A stretch of 64,000 nt of DNA from Candidatus Sulfopaludibacter sp. SbA3 (GTDB taxonomy: Bacteria > Acidobacteriota > Vicinamibacteria > Vicinamibacterales > UBA2999), in NCBI GenBank assembly GCA_945903265.1, contig CAMDNQ010000005.1, positions 1-64,000 on the forward strand, in the 5' to 3' direction. Of the stretch, positions 42,594 to 52,034 are shown in pieces. The first letter of the stretch is position 1, and the number at the start of each line of letters is the position of its first letter. The notes beneath the pieces were generated by a model, which was not told the origin of the DNA, ran no database searches, and saw nothing but the letters and a program-made list of their open reading frames with translations. Both the position numbers and the translations under genes were made by a program.

Positions 42594-43082
42594 TTAGCGC
42601 CGGCGAGTCGCTTCGTATATCGAAGCTGCGCCGCCGCCGATGGCAGCGCCGACCAGCGCCCCCTTCTTGCCGCCCAGCAGGCCACCGACGCCGGCGCCGC
42701 CGGCCGCGGACCCACCAACAACCATCGCGGTCTTACCCCACGACCGGCGCGGCTGCGTGGCGGCGCGCTCTTCTACGACCACTCGCTCCTGAACCGGCTG
42801 CGCGGTGCGATAGACGGTCCGCGTCGGCGCGGGGGCCTGGCTCACGACGCGCGGCTGAGCGGGCTGCAGCGCAGGGTTATACGCAGGGTTTACCCCAGGG
42901 GCAAAACCCATCGGCGCATACCCGACTGCTGTGGCATTCGGTACCTGGATGTAGCGGCCGTCCACGGTCTGGACGTACGCAGGCATCTCGGCGAACGGAT
43001 TCTGATTAGCGCGCGCCCCGACTGCATACATCCCGAGGCCCGCAATCAACGCCCCAACTCCTGCTGCTGCCATTGGTCTCAT
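42594..43082 (-). CDS. Glycine-zipper-containing envelope protein, function unknown
   Basis: The 162-residue protein starts at ATG 43082 with GAGGAG 6-7 bases upstream; two earlier ATG/GTG codons fit the spacing less well. An N-terminal hydrophobic segment (AAAGVGALIAGLGMYAVGA) is a signal or anchor. A Pro/Ala/Val-rich middle follows. The C-terminal glycine zipper 'GGSAAGGAGVGGLLGG' / 'GALVGAAIGGGAAS' resembles membrane-associated glycine-zipper domains. Confidence 0.75.
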   Translation of the reverse strand: MRPMAAAGVGALIAGLGMYAVGARANQNPFAEMPAYVQTVDGRYIQVPNATAVGYAPMGFAPGVNPAYNPALQPAQPRVVSQAPAPTRTVYRTAQPVQERVVVEERAATQPRRSWGKTAMVVGGSAAGGAGVGGLLGGKKGALVGAAIGGGAASIYEATRRR

Positions 43083-43239
43083 GCTCATTCTCCTCACCGG
43101 TCATTACCCAAGCGGCATGCCGATCGATCTCAACCATATAACCTCCATGAATTGTGGTGTTTAGCGCCTTCGACGACATTCGTCATCGGACGATGCCGTC
43201 CTCCGCAGGGCTCAACTGTTCTGAAAAGCGGTCTGCGCG

Positions 43240-43959
43240 ATGTCATCATCTACGCGTGAGGAAAGGGCGCTGTTGCGGATCCTGATCGCGGAAGACGACC
43301 CCGATATCGCCGGACTCGTGTCGCACTACCTGCAGAAGTCGGGATGGGAAACGCGGGTCGAGGCGTCCGGCGATCGCGCCCTCGCCTATGCGCGCGCGCA
43401 TCCCATCGACCTGGTGATCCTGGACGTCATGCTGCCGGGGATGACCGGCTTCGAGGTGTGCCGCGCGCTGCGCGCCGACACCGCAAGCGCGCGGATCCCG
43501 ATCATCATGCTCACCGCCCGCACTGAGGAAGCAGACCGCGTCGCGGGACTGGAGCTCGGCGCCGACGACTACATTTCAAAGCCTTTCAGTCCGAACGAGC
43601 TCGTCGCGCGGATCCGGGCCTTGATGCGGAGAAGCGGGCCCTCCAAACCGGCAGACCCGATTCTGCGATTCGGGCCGATTACGATCGACCTTGCGAGCCA
43701 TACGGTCGTGTACGAGGGTCAAGACGTGAAGCTGACCGCGAAGGAGTTCCTTCTGCTGCAGTACCTGCTGGAGCACCAGGGGCGCGTGCTCTCCCGCGAT
43801 CTCCTCCTCGAGGATGTCTGGGGCTATCGGTACACCGGAGGGACACGGACCGTAGACGTGCACGTCCGGCGGCTGCGCGAGAAGCTGCCGATCCTGGTCG
43901 ACGCGCTCATCACCATCAAACAGTTCGGGTACAAGCTCGAGGCACCCGCCTCGGCGTGA
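43240..43959 (+). CDS. OmpR/PhoB-family response regulator
   Basis: The 239-residue protein has a receiver (acidic pocket E18-D19-D20, phospho-acceptor D62 in [11 protein letters not shown], Lys in '[10 protein letters not shown]') and a C-terminal winged helix ('[32 protein letters not shown]', '[15 protein letters not shown]'). It overlaps the following kinase gene by 4 bp (GTGA), so they form a two-component pair of PhoB-PhoR type. The phosphate theme of downstream genes supports that role. Confidence 0.92.
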   Translation: MSSSTREERALLRILIAEDDPDIAGLVSHYLQKSGWETRVEASGDRALAYARAHPIDLVILDVMLPGMTGFEVCRALRADTASARIPIIMLTARTEEADRVAGLELGADDYISKPFSPNELVARIRALMRRSGPSKPADPILRFGPITIDLASHTVVYEGQDVKLTAKEFLLLQYLLEHQGRVLSRDLLLEDVWGYRYTGGTRTVDVHVRRLREKLPILVDALITIKQFGYKLEAPASA

Positions 43960-45218
43960 ACGTCCGCGTGCGCGCGCACATCCTCACCGCAGCCGTCATC
44001 GGCATCATCACGGCCCTGCTCGCCGCCGCGCTGCTCGCCGGCGCGCTTCCTGCCGCGCCCCGCTCTGTTCTCGCGGCGCTGGCCGGCCTCGCTGCCGCAG
44101 CCATTGCCGCTGAGTATGTCGCGCGCGCCGGGCGCGGGCGGGTGACCGCGCTGGCGACCAGCGCGCAGCGGTCTGCCGAGGCGATGTCGCGCCAGCTCGA
44201 AGAACTGTCGAAGGACCGCGCGCGCATGGAAGCCATCCTGTCCGGCATGGTCGAAGGCGTCTTCGTCCTCGACCGCCAGGGTCGCGTCCAGCTGGTGAAC
44301 CGGGCGGCGCAGGAGATGCTGCACGTGGACAGCTCGGCGATCGGACGGCTGTACCTCGAAGTGATACGCCATCCCGACATCTCGGCGCAGCTGGCGACCG
44401 CGCTCCGCGGCGAAACCGTCGATGCGGATGAACTGCCGCTGGGCCGCGACCTGTCGCGCCTGTTCATGGCGCGAGCGGCACCGGTCGCCGGCGCCGGAGG
44501 CGGCGCCGTGCTCGTGCTGCACGACATCACGGACCTGAAGCGTGCCGATCAGATCCGGCGGGACTTCGTCGCCAACGTCTCACACGAGCTGCGCACGCCG
44601 CTGACCGCGATTCGCGGCTACGTGGAGGCGCTGGCCGAGGGGCCTGATGCCGAGCAGACACGGCGGTTCGTGGAGATCATCGCCCGCCATAGCCTGCGCA
44701 TGGAGCGGCTTGTGGCCGATCTGCTTCGCCTGGCGAGGCTCGATGCCCGCCAGGAGGTGCTCGACAGCGCGCCGTGCGAGGTGCAGCAGATCTTCACCGC
44801 TGTGGTGACCGACCTGGCGCAAACCGTCGAGGACAAACGCCAGCGCGTCGTGCTGGCGGTGGCGCCCGATGCCTGTTCGATCACCGCGGATCCGGCCAAG
44901 CTGCACGACGTCGTGCGCAATCTCGTCGAGAACGCAGTGAACTACTCGCCGGAGCAGGCCGAAATACAGCTGGCCGCGGCGAGGCAGGACGGCGCCCTCG
45001 TCATCACCGTGTCCGATACCGGTCCAGGTATTCCGGAATCGGATCTGACGCGCATCTTCGAGCGCTTCTATCGCGTCGACAAGGCGCGTACGAGGCCGGG
45101 AGGGACCGGGCTCGGGCTCGCCATCGTGCGCCACCTCGTGGAGCTGCACGGCGGCAGCGTGAAAGCGGAGAACCGGAAGACCGGGGGCGCCATGTTTACC
45201 GTGACGCTGCCCTCATGA
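43956..45218 (+). CDS. PhoR-type PAS sensor histidine kinase
   Basis: The 420-residue protein has two N-terminal membrane segments (about 8-30 and 36-55), a PAS domain (about 88-190, '[21 protein letters not shown]'), a HisKA box with H210 in [13 protein letters not shown], and a complete ATPase domain with N-box NLVENAVNY, 'DTGPGIPE', 'FERFYRVD' and 'GTGLGLAIV'. The short loop between the membrane segments matches PhoR, which senses phosphate through the transporter rather than a large periplasmic domain. Confidence 0.92.
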   Translation: MNVRVRAHILTAAVIGIITALLAAALLAGALPAAPRSVLAALAGLAAAAIAAEYVARAGRGRVTALATSAQRSAEAMSRQLEELSKDRARMEAILSGMVEGVFVLDRQGRVQLVNRAAQEMLHVDSSAIGRLYLEVIRHPDISAQLATALRGETVDADELPLGRDLSRLFMARAAPVAGAGGGAVLVLHDITDLKRADQIRRDFVANVSHELRTPLTAIRGYVEALAEGPDAEQTRRFVEIIARHSLRMERLVADLLRLARLDARQEVLDSAPCEVQQIFTAVVTDLAQTVEDKRQRVVLAVAPDACSITADPAKLHDVVRNLVENAVNYSPEQAEIQLAAARQDGALVITVSDTGPGIPESDLTRIFERFYRVDKARTRPGGTGLGLAIVRHLVELHGGSVKAENRKTGGAMFTVTLPS

Positions 45219-45982
45219 TCTGGGCGATGACGAGGGACATCAGCCCGTCCTTCGACCAGTGCCAGCTGACGCACCTCCCGCGGGTGCCCCTCGACGTGGA
45301 GCGCGCCCGCGCCCAGCACGAGGCGTACGAATGGGCGCTGGTCGAGCTCGGCTGCACCGTCAGGCGGATCGACGCCGGCCCCGACCTTCCCGACTCGGTG
45401 TTCATTGAAGACACGGCCGTGGTGTTTCCCGAGGCCGCGGTCATCGCCAGGCCCGGCGCGGCAACCCGTCAGCCAGAAACGGCCGCCGTCCGCGATGCGC
45501 TCCGCCGATTCGGCATGCCGATGCGCGACATGGCAGAACCGGCGACGCTCGACGGCGGCGACGTGCTGCTGATCGGCCGCCAGGTCTTCATCGGGTCGTC
45601 CACGCGAACCAACGAGACGGCCGTGAACCAGATGCGCCGGTTTCTTCGTCCCCTGGGCTACAAGGTGCGGATCGTCCCGGTCGAGGGGTGCCTCCACCTG
45701 AAATCGGCGGTGACGGCCGTGGCGCCCGATACCGTGATCATCAACCGCGCCTGGGTGCCGGCTGACGCCTTCACGGGACTCGACACGATCGATGTCGACC
45801 CCGACGAACCGGCCGGCGCGAACGCGCTCCTCCTCGGCGACGTGGTGGTGTACGCGGCAGGATTCCCGAAGACGCGTGCGCGCCTGGAGGACAAAGGCCT
45901 TCGCGTGCACGTCGTGGACGTCGACGAGCTGGCGAAGGCCGAAGGTGGAGTGACCTGCTGTTCGCTGGTCTTTCAGACCTAA
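45215..45982 (+). CDS. Dimethylarginine dimethylaminohydrolase (DDAH)-like amidinohydrolase
   Basis: The 255-residue protein starts at ATG 45215, overlapping the kinase stop (ATGA). It has the guanidino-group-modifying fold with E65-D66 (FIEDTAVV), 'TLDGGDVL', H161 in CLHLKS and a C-terminal catalytic Cys at 248/249 (TCCSLVF). These match DDAH, which converts methylated arginine to citrulline and methylamines. Coupling to a phosphate-type two-component pair is unexpected. Its stop overlaps the stop of the convergent lipoprotein gene (CTAA). Confidence 0.88.
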   Translation: MIWAMTRDISPSFDQCQLTHLPRVPLDVERARAQHEAYEWALVELGCTVRRIDAGPDLPDSVFIEDTAVVFPEAAVIARPGAATRQPETAAVRDALRRFGMPMRDMAEPATLDGGDVLLIGRQVFIGSSTRTNETAVNQMRRFLRPLGYKVRIVPVEGCLHLKSAVTAVAPDTVIINRAWVPADAFTGLDTIDVDPDEPAGANALLLGDVVVYAAGFPKTRARLEDKGLRVHVVDVDELAKAEGGVTCCSLVFQT

Positions 45983-46485
45983 TCGTCGGTCACGTAGCTG
46001 AAGACCTTCCAGTTGCCGTCCTTCACGAGACTCGACCCGAACAACTGAAGGTCGACATCACGCCCAGCCTCATCACGCGCCCGAAGCAGCGTCTCCCGAT
46101 GCACGACATAGCTGGGATACCGGGTCGTCTCCCCGGCGAAGCGCACGCTGACGAGGGTGTAACGGCGTCCACCGTGCTCCTGCACCGTCTGGGCAAGGAA
46201 CGCCTCGCTCTTCTGATGCAGGTCGCCCCAGACGTACGAAAACGGCAGATTGCGCTCGGGGCGCGCCGCCGGCAGCTCCGGCCAGACGTGCTCCCGAAAC
46301 TCCTCCTCGGTCAATGCCATGTTTCGAAGCGATCCGACGTCGCGCTGCTGCATCGACTGCAGGACCGCCGTCGCCAGTGCTTCCGCTGAGGGATAGGTGT
46401 TGGAGAGAAGGGGGGCGTTCTGTGAGCACCCTGAAAGCAAAATCCCAAGTCCCAACGCCCAGCCCCCAAGCTTCCGGTTCTTCAT
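45979..46485 (-). CDS. Putative lipoprotein; signal peptide encoded by a heptamer repeat
   Basis: The 168-residue protein has a lipoprotein signal (LGLGILLSGCS; lipidation Cys20). The mature part is about 148 residues with no family I recognise; 'SYVVHRETLLRARDEAGRDVDLQLFGSSLVKDGNWKVFSY' (pieces) suggests a NTF2-like beta sheet. The ATG lies in the loop between two arms of an inverted repeat, and the hydrophobic core of the signal is the translated distal arm. It follows the TonB receptor and 444-residue protein on the same strand. Confidence 0.78.
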   Translation of the reverse strand: MKNRKLGGWALGLGILLSGCSQNAPLLSNTYPSAEALATAVLQSMQQRDVGSLRNMALTEEEFREHVWPELPAARPERNLPFSYVWGDLHQKSEAFLAQTVQEHGGRRYTLVSVRFAGETTRYPSYVVHRETLLRARDEAGRDVDLQLFGSSLVKDGNWKVFSYVTDD

Positions 46486-46523
46486 CGGGCTCTTTGGGGG
46501 GTGGACGTTGGTGTTTGGGATTT
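46440..46523. repeat. CCCAAGT-type heptamer inverted repeat around a start codon
   Basis: The 30-base arms 46440-46469 and 46494-46523 are complementary at about 25 of 30 positions, allowing further G-U pairs in RNA. The 24-base loop 46470-46493 contains the ATG (46485-46483) of the lipoprotein gene. The arms are built of imperfect heptamers beginning CCCAA. Confidence 0.85.
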
Positions 46524-46525
46524 GT

Positions 46526-47857
46526 TTATCGCTGCGGATACGACGTCCAGCCTGCGGTCCAATCGGCCGCAGGAGCCGGCGCCACCGCGCCGATGTAGGT
46601 CACCGCTTCGAAGAAGCCGTCGTTGGGCGGCTGGATCGGCGCGATCTGCCCGCCGGCCAGCGTCGCCGCCGACGAGGGCTGGAAGTTCGGATTCTCGTGG
46701 TTCGAGCAGCCGGTGGTGGAGACGCCGGGGTCGACGCCGACGCGGATGTTCGGGAACCGTCCGCTGTTCACGTAGGTCATCACGCTCGAGTGCATGTTGG
46801 TCGCCATGCCCCACGCGACGCCCGCACCCATCTGTGACGTCCCGTTATCGACCTGGCCCGTTGTCGCCGTATTGGTCGTTTCAATCTGGAAGCCGACGGT
46901 CTTGAATCCCGTCGCCAGGAAGTTGCGGATGGTGAACGCCGTGCCGCGGCGGATATTGGCCGCGCGGGGGCTCTCGCCTCCCTCGTTACGATCCGGGTCG
47001 CCGCAGAGAGTGACGTTGTACAGCTGCGGATTCGAGCGCGGCAGCGCGTTGTTGTTGAACTCGCTGTTATCCGCCTCGATGCCGTTGTCCGCGTCGTCTC
47101 CCCGCTGCGTCACCGCGGCGAACTGCACGCGGCCTCGCCAGCCGAACGTCCAGTCGATCGAGTCATCCGCCGCATTCGACATGACGATGTGCTTGGCATC
47201 GGCGGTGCCGCCGAACCACTCGAGCGCGTCGTCGCGACTCATATGCGCCTGCACGAAGTCGGTCTCGGTTCCGCGGCCGACGCCCTGGAACGCGATGCCG
47301 TTCAGCTCGTTGTCCGGACTGAATTCGATGCCGGAGAACTCGACGCGCACGTACCGCAGCACGCCGCTGTTGTCGTTCTCGTTGTTGCCCCCGTAGACGC
47401 CCGTATCGCCCTCGCCGGCGCCCTCGCCGCCCTCGAGGTTGACTGGCGCGCGGCCGTTGATGATGAGGCCGCCCCAGTCGCCGCGATTCCGCGTGCCGAT
47501 CGGCTGGTCGCTCGTGAAGACGATCGGCTGCGCCGCCGTACCGATCGCCATGATGCGCCCGCCGCGATCGATGATCAGCGTGCCGACGCTGCCGGACTCG
47601 CCGATGATCCTGGTGCCCGCCTGAATGTTCAGGGTCGCACCGTCCCGGACGAACACAGCGCCCCGGAGGACGTAGTAGTTGGTGTTGACCCAGGTCTCGC
47701 TGCCGGTCACCTGCCCGGTGACAACGATCACTGGCTTGTCGATCCCGGGAACGTTCACCGGCGGCGCCTGCTCCGACGACACCTTGACGGCCGGGACCAC
47801 CGCGAGCACGCCCGCAACCGCCGCGCAGGTGGCAAACCTCTTTAATGACTGACGCAT
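46526..47857 (-). CDS. Secreted parallel-beta-type protein paired with a TonB receptor
   Basis: The 443-residue protein starts at ATG 47857 with AAGG upstream. A signal peptide precedes a mature protein with repeated short beta strands: 'LNIQAGTRIIGESGSVGTLIIDRGGRI', 'GDWGGLIINGRAPV', 'LRYVRVEFSGIEF', 'DALEWFGGTADAKHIVMSNAADDSIDWTFGW' (pieces). The pattern suggests a right-handed beta helix. Such proteins are often found directly after TonB receptors of the type at 47896, with only 38 bp between them here. Function is unknown; a surface substrate-binding partner is plausible. Confidence 0.78.
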   Translation of the reverse strand: MRQSLKRFATCAAVAGVLAVVPAVKVSSEQAPPVNVPGIDKPVIVVTGQVTGSETWVNTNYYVLRGAVFVRDGATLNIQAGTRIIGESGSVGTLIIDRGGRIMAIGTAAQPIVFTSDQPIGTRNRGDWGGLIINGRAPVNLEGGEGAGEGDTGVYGGNNENDNSGVLRYVRVEFSGIEFSPDNELNGIAFQGVGRGTETDFVQAHMSRDDALEWFGGTADAKHIVMSNAADDSIDWTFGWRGRVQFAAVTQRGDDADNGIEADNSEFNNNALPRSNPQLYNVTLCGDPDRNEGGESPRAANIRRGTAFTIRNFLATGFKTVGFQIETTNTATTGQVDNGTSQMGAGVAWGMATNMHSSVMTYVNSGRFPNIRVGVDPGVSTTGCSNHENPNFQPSSAATLAGGQIAPIQPPNDGFFEAVTYIGAVAPAPAADWTAGWTSYPQR

Positions 47858-47895
47858 GATGCCTTGTCCGCTCCTCATGTATGTAGTTGGGGCGC

Positions 47896-50706
47896 TCAGA
47901 AGACGTTGTAACCGAACGACAGCGCGATGGTTCTACCCATCTTGAAGAGCCGCTGCGTTTCGGTCGTATCCAGCGTCTGCGTGAACAGGTAGTCGCTATC
48001 CGTCAGATTCTCGACGGTAAGGCGGATACCGAGCCCGCGGATACGCTGCGAGAACACGATGTCGAGCGCGCCGCGGCCCTCTTCGATGATGTCGGGCGCC
48101 TGATTGGCGCCGACGTCGGAGATACGGTCACCGAAGTAGTTGAACAGCAGCCGGGTCGAGAATCCGCCGGCCATGAACTCCGCCGACACGTTCGCCAGGT
48201 TCTTCGACTGCCCGGCCAGCGGCCGCTCGAGCGACGTCTGCACCGAGCGCTGCTCCGCCAGCAGCGTGATCTTCGAGTCGACGAACGTGTAGTTGCCGTT
48301 CAGGAACACGTGCGACCCGAGCTGGCGCCCCGCTTCGAGCTCGAGCCCGAAGTTGGTGGCCTTGTCCGCGTTCTGGAACGTGGCAATCGGGTTCGCCGCG
48401 GCAATCACGATGCGTTCAATCGGCTGGTCGAAGTGCTTGTAGAAGAGGCTCGCGGCCAGGACACCGCGGCCGCCGCTGAACATCTCCCAGCGGCCATCGA
48501 CGTTCTGAATGAGCGCGCGCTTGAGGTTCGGATTGCCCTTCACCGCGCGATTGCCGACGACGTCGGTGAACTCGAACTCGGCGAGCTCGCGGAACTCCGG
48601 ACGATTGACCGTCGAGCTGTAGCTGAGACGAATGTTCGAGCCGGCGCTGACCGCCTGCACGAAGTTAATGGCCGGGAAGTAGTCCGTGTTCTTGTTGACC
48701 GCCTGGATTTGCCGCGCAAACAGCCCGAACGGATCCTGCGTCGTGACCGTCTGGTCGAAGCGCTCGACCCGCGCGCCCGCGATGATGCGCGTACGGTTGG
48801 TCATCGCCACGTCGACCATTCCGTAGCCGGCCGTCGTGGTCTGCTCGCCGTTGTAGGCGTCGACCGGGCGGGTCTCTTCGTTGAATCGGAACGCCGAGCC
48901 GATGTTCGACGACGTGAACAGCTCCTCCGGCGTCAGGAGCGGATTGAACAGCAGGTTGCCCGCATCGGCCTTCTGCGTCGTGATCGGGATGAAGTGAAAC
49001 CGGCGCGAGCGGAAGTCGCGGGTCCGCTCGACGTAGTTGAGGCCGAACTTGTACTGCGTGGGCCGGCCGCCGGCGGCGTTCGAGACGCTCCAGTTCAGCG
49101 CCCCGTCGACCGTGTCGTCGTCGAGGTTGTTGAACATGTGGAAGCCGCTCTGCGACTCGTCGGCGTACGTGAACGGGGTCGTGGGCGCCACGCCAATCAG
49201 CCGCTCGTAGAGCGTCTCGCGGAGGTCGGGCTCGTTGCGCGACGCGCGGGCATAGTTGACGCGCCAGTCGATGCGGCTGTTCGACATCTGCTGGAAGAAG
49301 TGTTCGCCGCCAATCGCGTTGGCCATCAGGCCCTCTTCGATGAACTGCAGGCGCGAGTTCTTGTACTCACGCGCGTTGTCGAAGTTCAGGCCCTGGAAGA
49401 ACCGCCCTTCGTCGCGGCCGCTGTGGGTGTAGAAGTTCTCGAAGGTGACCCGCTGGCTTGGCGCGAACTGGTAGGACAGGTTGCCGACGATGCCGAGCTG
49501 CGCTTTCTGCTGGCCCGTCTGCATGTGGTAGTCGCTGGTCGCTTCGAGGTCGCCTTCGTCCGCGATGCGGAAGAACCGGCGGTCCTCCTCGATGTACGTC
49601 TCCTTGTAGGAGTGGCTGACGCTGGCGACGACGCCAAGGTTATTGAAGCGGTTCCCGAAGGTCGCGCTCCAGCTCTGCCCCGGCACACCGTCGGCCACCT
49701 CGGGCGTCCACTCGTTCCCGAGCAGCCGTCCGAACTGCGTAATCTGATCGGGCGTGTAGCCGACGTCGGGGGTATAGATGCCCTGTCGAACGATCTTGTT
49801 GTTCGGCATTCCACCCGGCAGCGCACGGGCGCCTGAATCAAAGCCCCAGACATCGCGGCTGCCGAGGGGGCTGAGCGGAATCGCCTTCCCCGTCGCCGTT
49901 GAAGCGAAGCTGATGCCGTAGGAAAAGTCCAACACCGGCTGCACAGGCAGCTTCAGCGGCACGATCTGCACGAGGCCGCCCGCGAACTCGGCCGAGCGAT
50001 CGGGCGAATATGACTTGTTGACCTGGACGCTGTCGATGAGGCCCGTCGGGAACAGGTCCAGCGGTACGACCTTCTTGTCCGGCTCCGTCGTCGGCAGCAC
50101 CGACCCGGCCAGCGTCGTGTTGCTGTAGCGCTCGCCGAGGCCCCGGACGAACACGTACTGGTTGTCGACGAGCGAAATCCCGGTGACGCGCGACATCGCC
50201 GCCGCGGCATCGCCGTCGCCGTTATTTTTCATTTCCTGCGAGCCCAGGTTGTCGGTGATGACCGACGCGTTCTTGCGCTCCATCAGCTGCGCTTCGGCCG
50301 ACGATGTTTCGACGTCAACCGCGCGGCCGGTCACCGTGACCGTTTCCGCGAAGCCCGTCATCGACAACCCGACATCGACGTTGACCACCCGCTCCGTTCC
50401 GGCGGTGACCGTGATCACTCTTTCCTGATAGCCATCCATCAGGACCTTCAACTGATAGGTCCCGGCCGGGACCTGGATGACGTAGCGGCCGTCCACGTCG
50501 GTGTAGACCACGGCGCCGGTCTCGACCAGCTCGACGGGAACACCGGGAAGGGAGATGGCGTTGGCATCGTCGCGTACCACGCCGGCGATGCGAACGGTCT
50601 GGCCCGACTGTGCGGCGGGCGCAGCCTGCGCAACCTCACCGTGAACGGGCAGAAGCAGAAGGGCAACGACCGGCGCAATGCGCGCCGCGCTGAACACGAT
50701 ATTCAT
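47896..50706 (-). CDS. TonB-dependent receptor, candidate Pho-regulon member
   Basis: The 936-residue outer-membrane receptor has a signal peptide, a carboxypeptidase-regulatory-like domain (about 40-115), a plug ('AAAAMSRVTGISLVDNQYVFVRGLGERY', pieces) and a barrel ending 'ALSFGYNVF'. The 'RVTGISLVDNQYVFVRG' plug type resembles receptors found beside phosphatases. A three-unit 11-bp-spaced direct repeat lies about 76-100 bp upstream of the ATG, supporting phosphate control. It heads an operon with the secreted protein and lipoprotein. Confidence 0.92.
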   Translation of the reverse strand: MNIVFSAARIAPVVALLLLPVHGEVAQAAPAAQSGQTVRIAGVVRDDANAISLPGVPVELVETGAVVYTDVDGRYVIQVPAGTYQLKVLMDGYQERVITVTAGTERVVNVDVGLSMTGFAETVTVTGRAVDVETSSAEAQLMERKNASVITDNLGSQEMKNNGDGDAAAAMSRVTGISLVDNQYVFVRGLGERYSNTTLAGSVLPTTEPDKKVVPLDLFPTGLIDSVQVNKSYSPDRSAEFAGGLVQIVPLKLPVQPVLDFSYGISFASTATGKAIPLSPLGSRDVWGFDSGARALPGGMPNNKIVRQGIYTPDVGYTPDQITQFGRLLGNEWTPEVADGVPGQSWSATFGNRFNNLGVVASVSHSYKETYIEEDRRFFRIADEGDLEATSDYHMQTGQQKAQLGIVGNLSYQFAPSQRVTFENFYTHSGRDEGRFFQGLNFDNAREYKNSRLQFIEEGLMANAIGGEHFFQQMSNSRIDWRVNYARASRNEPDLRETLYERLIGVAPTTPFTYADESQSGFHMFNNLDDDTVDGALNWSVSNAAGGRPTQYKFGLNYVERTRDFRSRRFHFIPITTQKADAGNLLFNPLLTPEELFTSSNIGSAFRFNEETRPVDAYNGEQTTTAGYGMVDVAMTNRTRIIAGARVERFDQTVTTQDPFGLFARQIQAVNKNTDYFPAINFVQAVSAGSNIRLSYSSTVNRPEFRELAEFEFTDVVGNRAVKGNPNLKRALIQNVDGRWEMFSGGRGVLAASLFYKHFDQPIERIVIAAANPIATFQNADKATNFGLELEAGRQLGSHVFLNGNYTFVDSKITLLAEQRSVQTSLERPLAGQSKNLANVSAEFMAGGFSTRLLFNYFGDRISDVGANQAPDIIEEGRGALDIVFSQRIRGLGIRLTVENLTDSDYLFTQTLDTTETQRLFKMGRTIALSFGYNVF

Positions 50707-50781
50707 AGACTCCTCAGAGAGACGGAAGGTGGGAGAAAACCCGGCAACGAAACCACTCTAGAGAGGGGCCGTGATCTCGCT

Positions 50782-50810
50782 GTGACGAAGACGTTACAAG
50801 TGCGTAAATT
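50782..50810 (-). promoter_or_regulatory. PHO-box-like direct repeats upstream of the TonB receptor
   Basis: On the minus strand the sequence reads AATTTAC-GCAC-TTGTAAC-GTCT-TCGTCAC, three 7-mers spaced exactly 11 bp apart. PhoB boxes have the same 7-4-7 layout. The consensus differs from E. coli (CTGTCAT) but agrees with the other candidate boxes in this window. Confidence 0.6.
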
Positions 50811-50856
50811 GATGGGGCGGATGGACGCCCCGGGGCGGGATTGCGGGGTCAGGCGC

Positions 50857-51069
50857 TCAGGCGGACTCGCGCCACCCGGCCTGGCGCAGGAGCGCCTCCT
50901 GGTACTTGATCATCGCCAGTGCCCGCTCCACGCGGTGCCAGTCGTTGTAGACCGCGCGACGAACGACACGGGCATCGGCGGCGTCGAGCACCTCCCAGCC
51001 GTATTGCTCGCTGTAGCGGACGGTGAACTGACGGGTCTGGCGATCGTATTTGAAGGAACTCTGGTACAT
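50857..51069 (-). CDS. Small conserved-looking protein of unknown function
   Basis: The protein of about 70 residues (MYQSSFKYDRQTRQFTVRYSEQ onward, rich in charged and aromatic residues) is likely cytoplasmic. I prefer ATG 51069; an in-frame ATG at 51117 would place the start inside a PHO-box-like repeat. There is no clear ribosome binding site. It diverges from the regulator at 51219 and shares the intervening control region with it. Confidence 0.55.
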   Translation of the reverse strand: MYQSSFKYDRQTRQFTVRYSEQYGWEVLDAADARVVRRAVYNDWHRVERALAMIKYQEALLRQAGWRESA

Positions 51070-51107
51070 AGAAGGCGCGATTTTTACAGGATCGCGCTGC
51101 CCTAAGC

Positions 51108-51125
51108 TTGTAAACATTTTGTAAC
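51108..51125. promoter_or_regulatory. PHO-box-like repeat TTGTAAA-CATT-TTGTAAC
   Basis: Two near-identical 7-mers are separated by 4 bp in the divergent region between the small protein gene and the regulator gene. It is the closest to a canonical PHO box in the window. Confidence 0.65.
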
Positions 51126-51156
51126 GTCACGGATCTTCCGAAAACCGTCGATTTCC

Positions 51157-51196
51157 CTGTAACCCACATTTAACGTCCGCGTGACAGCGGCGACAC
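51157..51196. promoter_or_regulatory. Four-unit PHO-box-like array upstream of the PhoB-type regulator
   Basis: CTGTAAC (51157), ATTTAAC (51168), GCGTGAC (51179) and GCGACAC (51190) start at exact 11-bp intervals. A tandem PhoB-type site before its own regulator gene suggests autoregulation. Confidence 0.65.
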
Positions 51197-51218
51197 CTCG
51201 GCCAACTACCGTCGCACT

Positions 51219-52025
51219 GTGACAGGAGACAATCGACCCGTCGCTACACCGACTTCACATCTCGACATGTCAGCTTCAGACCGCGACGCACGTCCGAATA
51301 CGGCGAGTCGTCCGAAGCGCCGCCGTGTGCTGGTGGTTGAAGATGAACCGGATGTCGCCGGCCTAATTAAGCACACGCTCGAGCGGGGCGGCGACCTCGA
51401 CGTCGAGATCGCGCATACCGGCGAAGCAGCGCTGACAAAAGCCACCGAACGCGTCCCGGATGTACTCATCCTCGACCTCAACCTGCCGGGGTTCGACGGT
51501 CTCGAAGTGTGCCGGATTCTGCGCGGACGGCCGGGGTTCGAAGCCCTGCCGATCATTATGCTGACCGCGCGCGCGAGCGAAGGCGACCGCATCAAGGGCC
51601 TCGACCTGGGCGCGGACGACTACATGACCAAGCCGTTCAGTCCCCGCGAGCTCGCCGCCAGGGTGAGGGCCGCCCTCCGCCGGGGCAGCGACGCGGCGCG
51701 CGCCGCGACTGACGTCTATCGGGGCAAGCATCTCGTGGCCGACTTCGACGCCGTGGCGGTCGCGGTCGACGACAAGCAGATCAAGCTCACGCGGCGCGAG
51801 TTCGAGCTGCTGCGGTACCTCGTGCAGAACCGGAACCGCGTCGTCTCGCGCGACCGCCTGCTCGAGCGCGTCTGGGGCTACGAGAACTCGGTGGAAACAC
51901 GCTCGGTGGACGTCCATATCGGCCGTCTCCGCGGCAAGCTCGGCGCCGCGGCGAGCCAGATCGAAACAGTCGTCGGCCTCGGCTACCGGTTCATCGAAAT
52001 ACCTGAAACTGCCGCGGCGGGATAG
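51219..52025 (+). CDS. PhoB/OmpR-family response regulator
   Basis: The protein has a receiver (E41-D42-E43, phospho-acceptor D86 in VLILDLNLPGF, counting from GTG 51219; Lys in 'DDYMTKPFSP') and a winged-helix output domain ('LTRREFELLRYLVQNRNRVVSRDRLLERVWGY', 'ETRSVDVHIGRLRGKL'). No kinase is adjacent; the kinase at 43956 is a possible partner. ATG 51267 is an alternative start and would leave more room for the upstream binding sites. The gene ends 9 bp before phoX, so they are likely co-transcribed. Confidence 0.9.
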   Translation: MTGDNRPVATPTSHLDMSASDRDARPNTASRPKRRRVLVVEDEPDVAGLIKHTLERGGDLDVEIAHTGEAALTKATERVPDVLILDLNLPGFDGLEVCRILRGRPGFEALPIIMLTARASEGDRIKGLDLGADDYMTKPFSPRELAARVRAALRRGSDAARAATDVYRGKHLVADFDAVAVAVDDKQIKLTRREFELLRYLVQNRNRVVSRDRLLERVWGYENSVETRSVDVHIGRLRGKLGAAASQIETVVGLGYRFIEIPETAAAG

Positions 52026-52034
52026 CATTTCCCG

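Noticed and set aside
47887-49836. 649-codon antisense open frame over the TonB receptor
   Set aside because: A shadow of the receptor's codon bias; no domain is recognisable.
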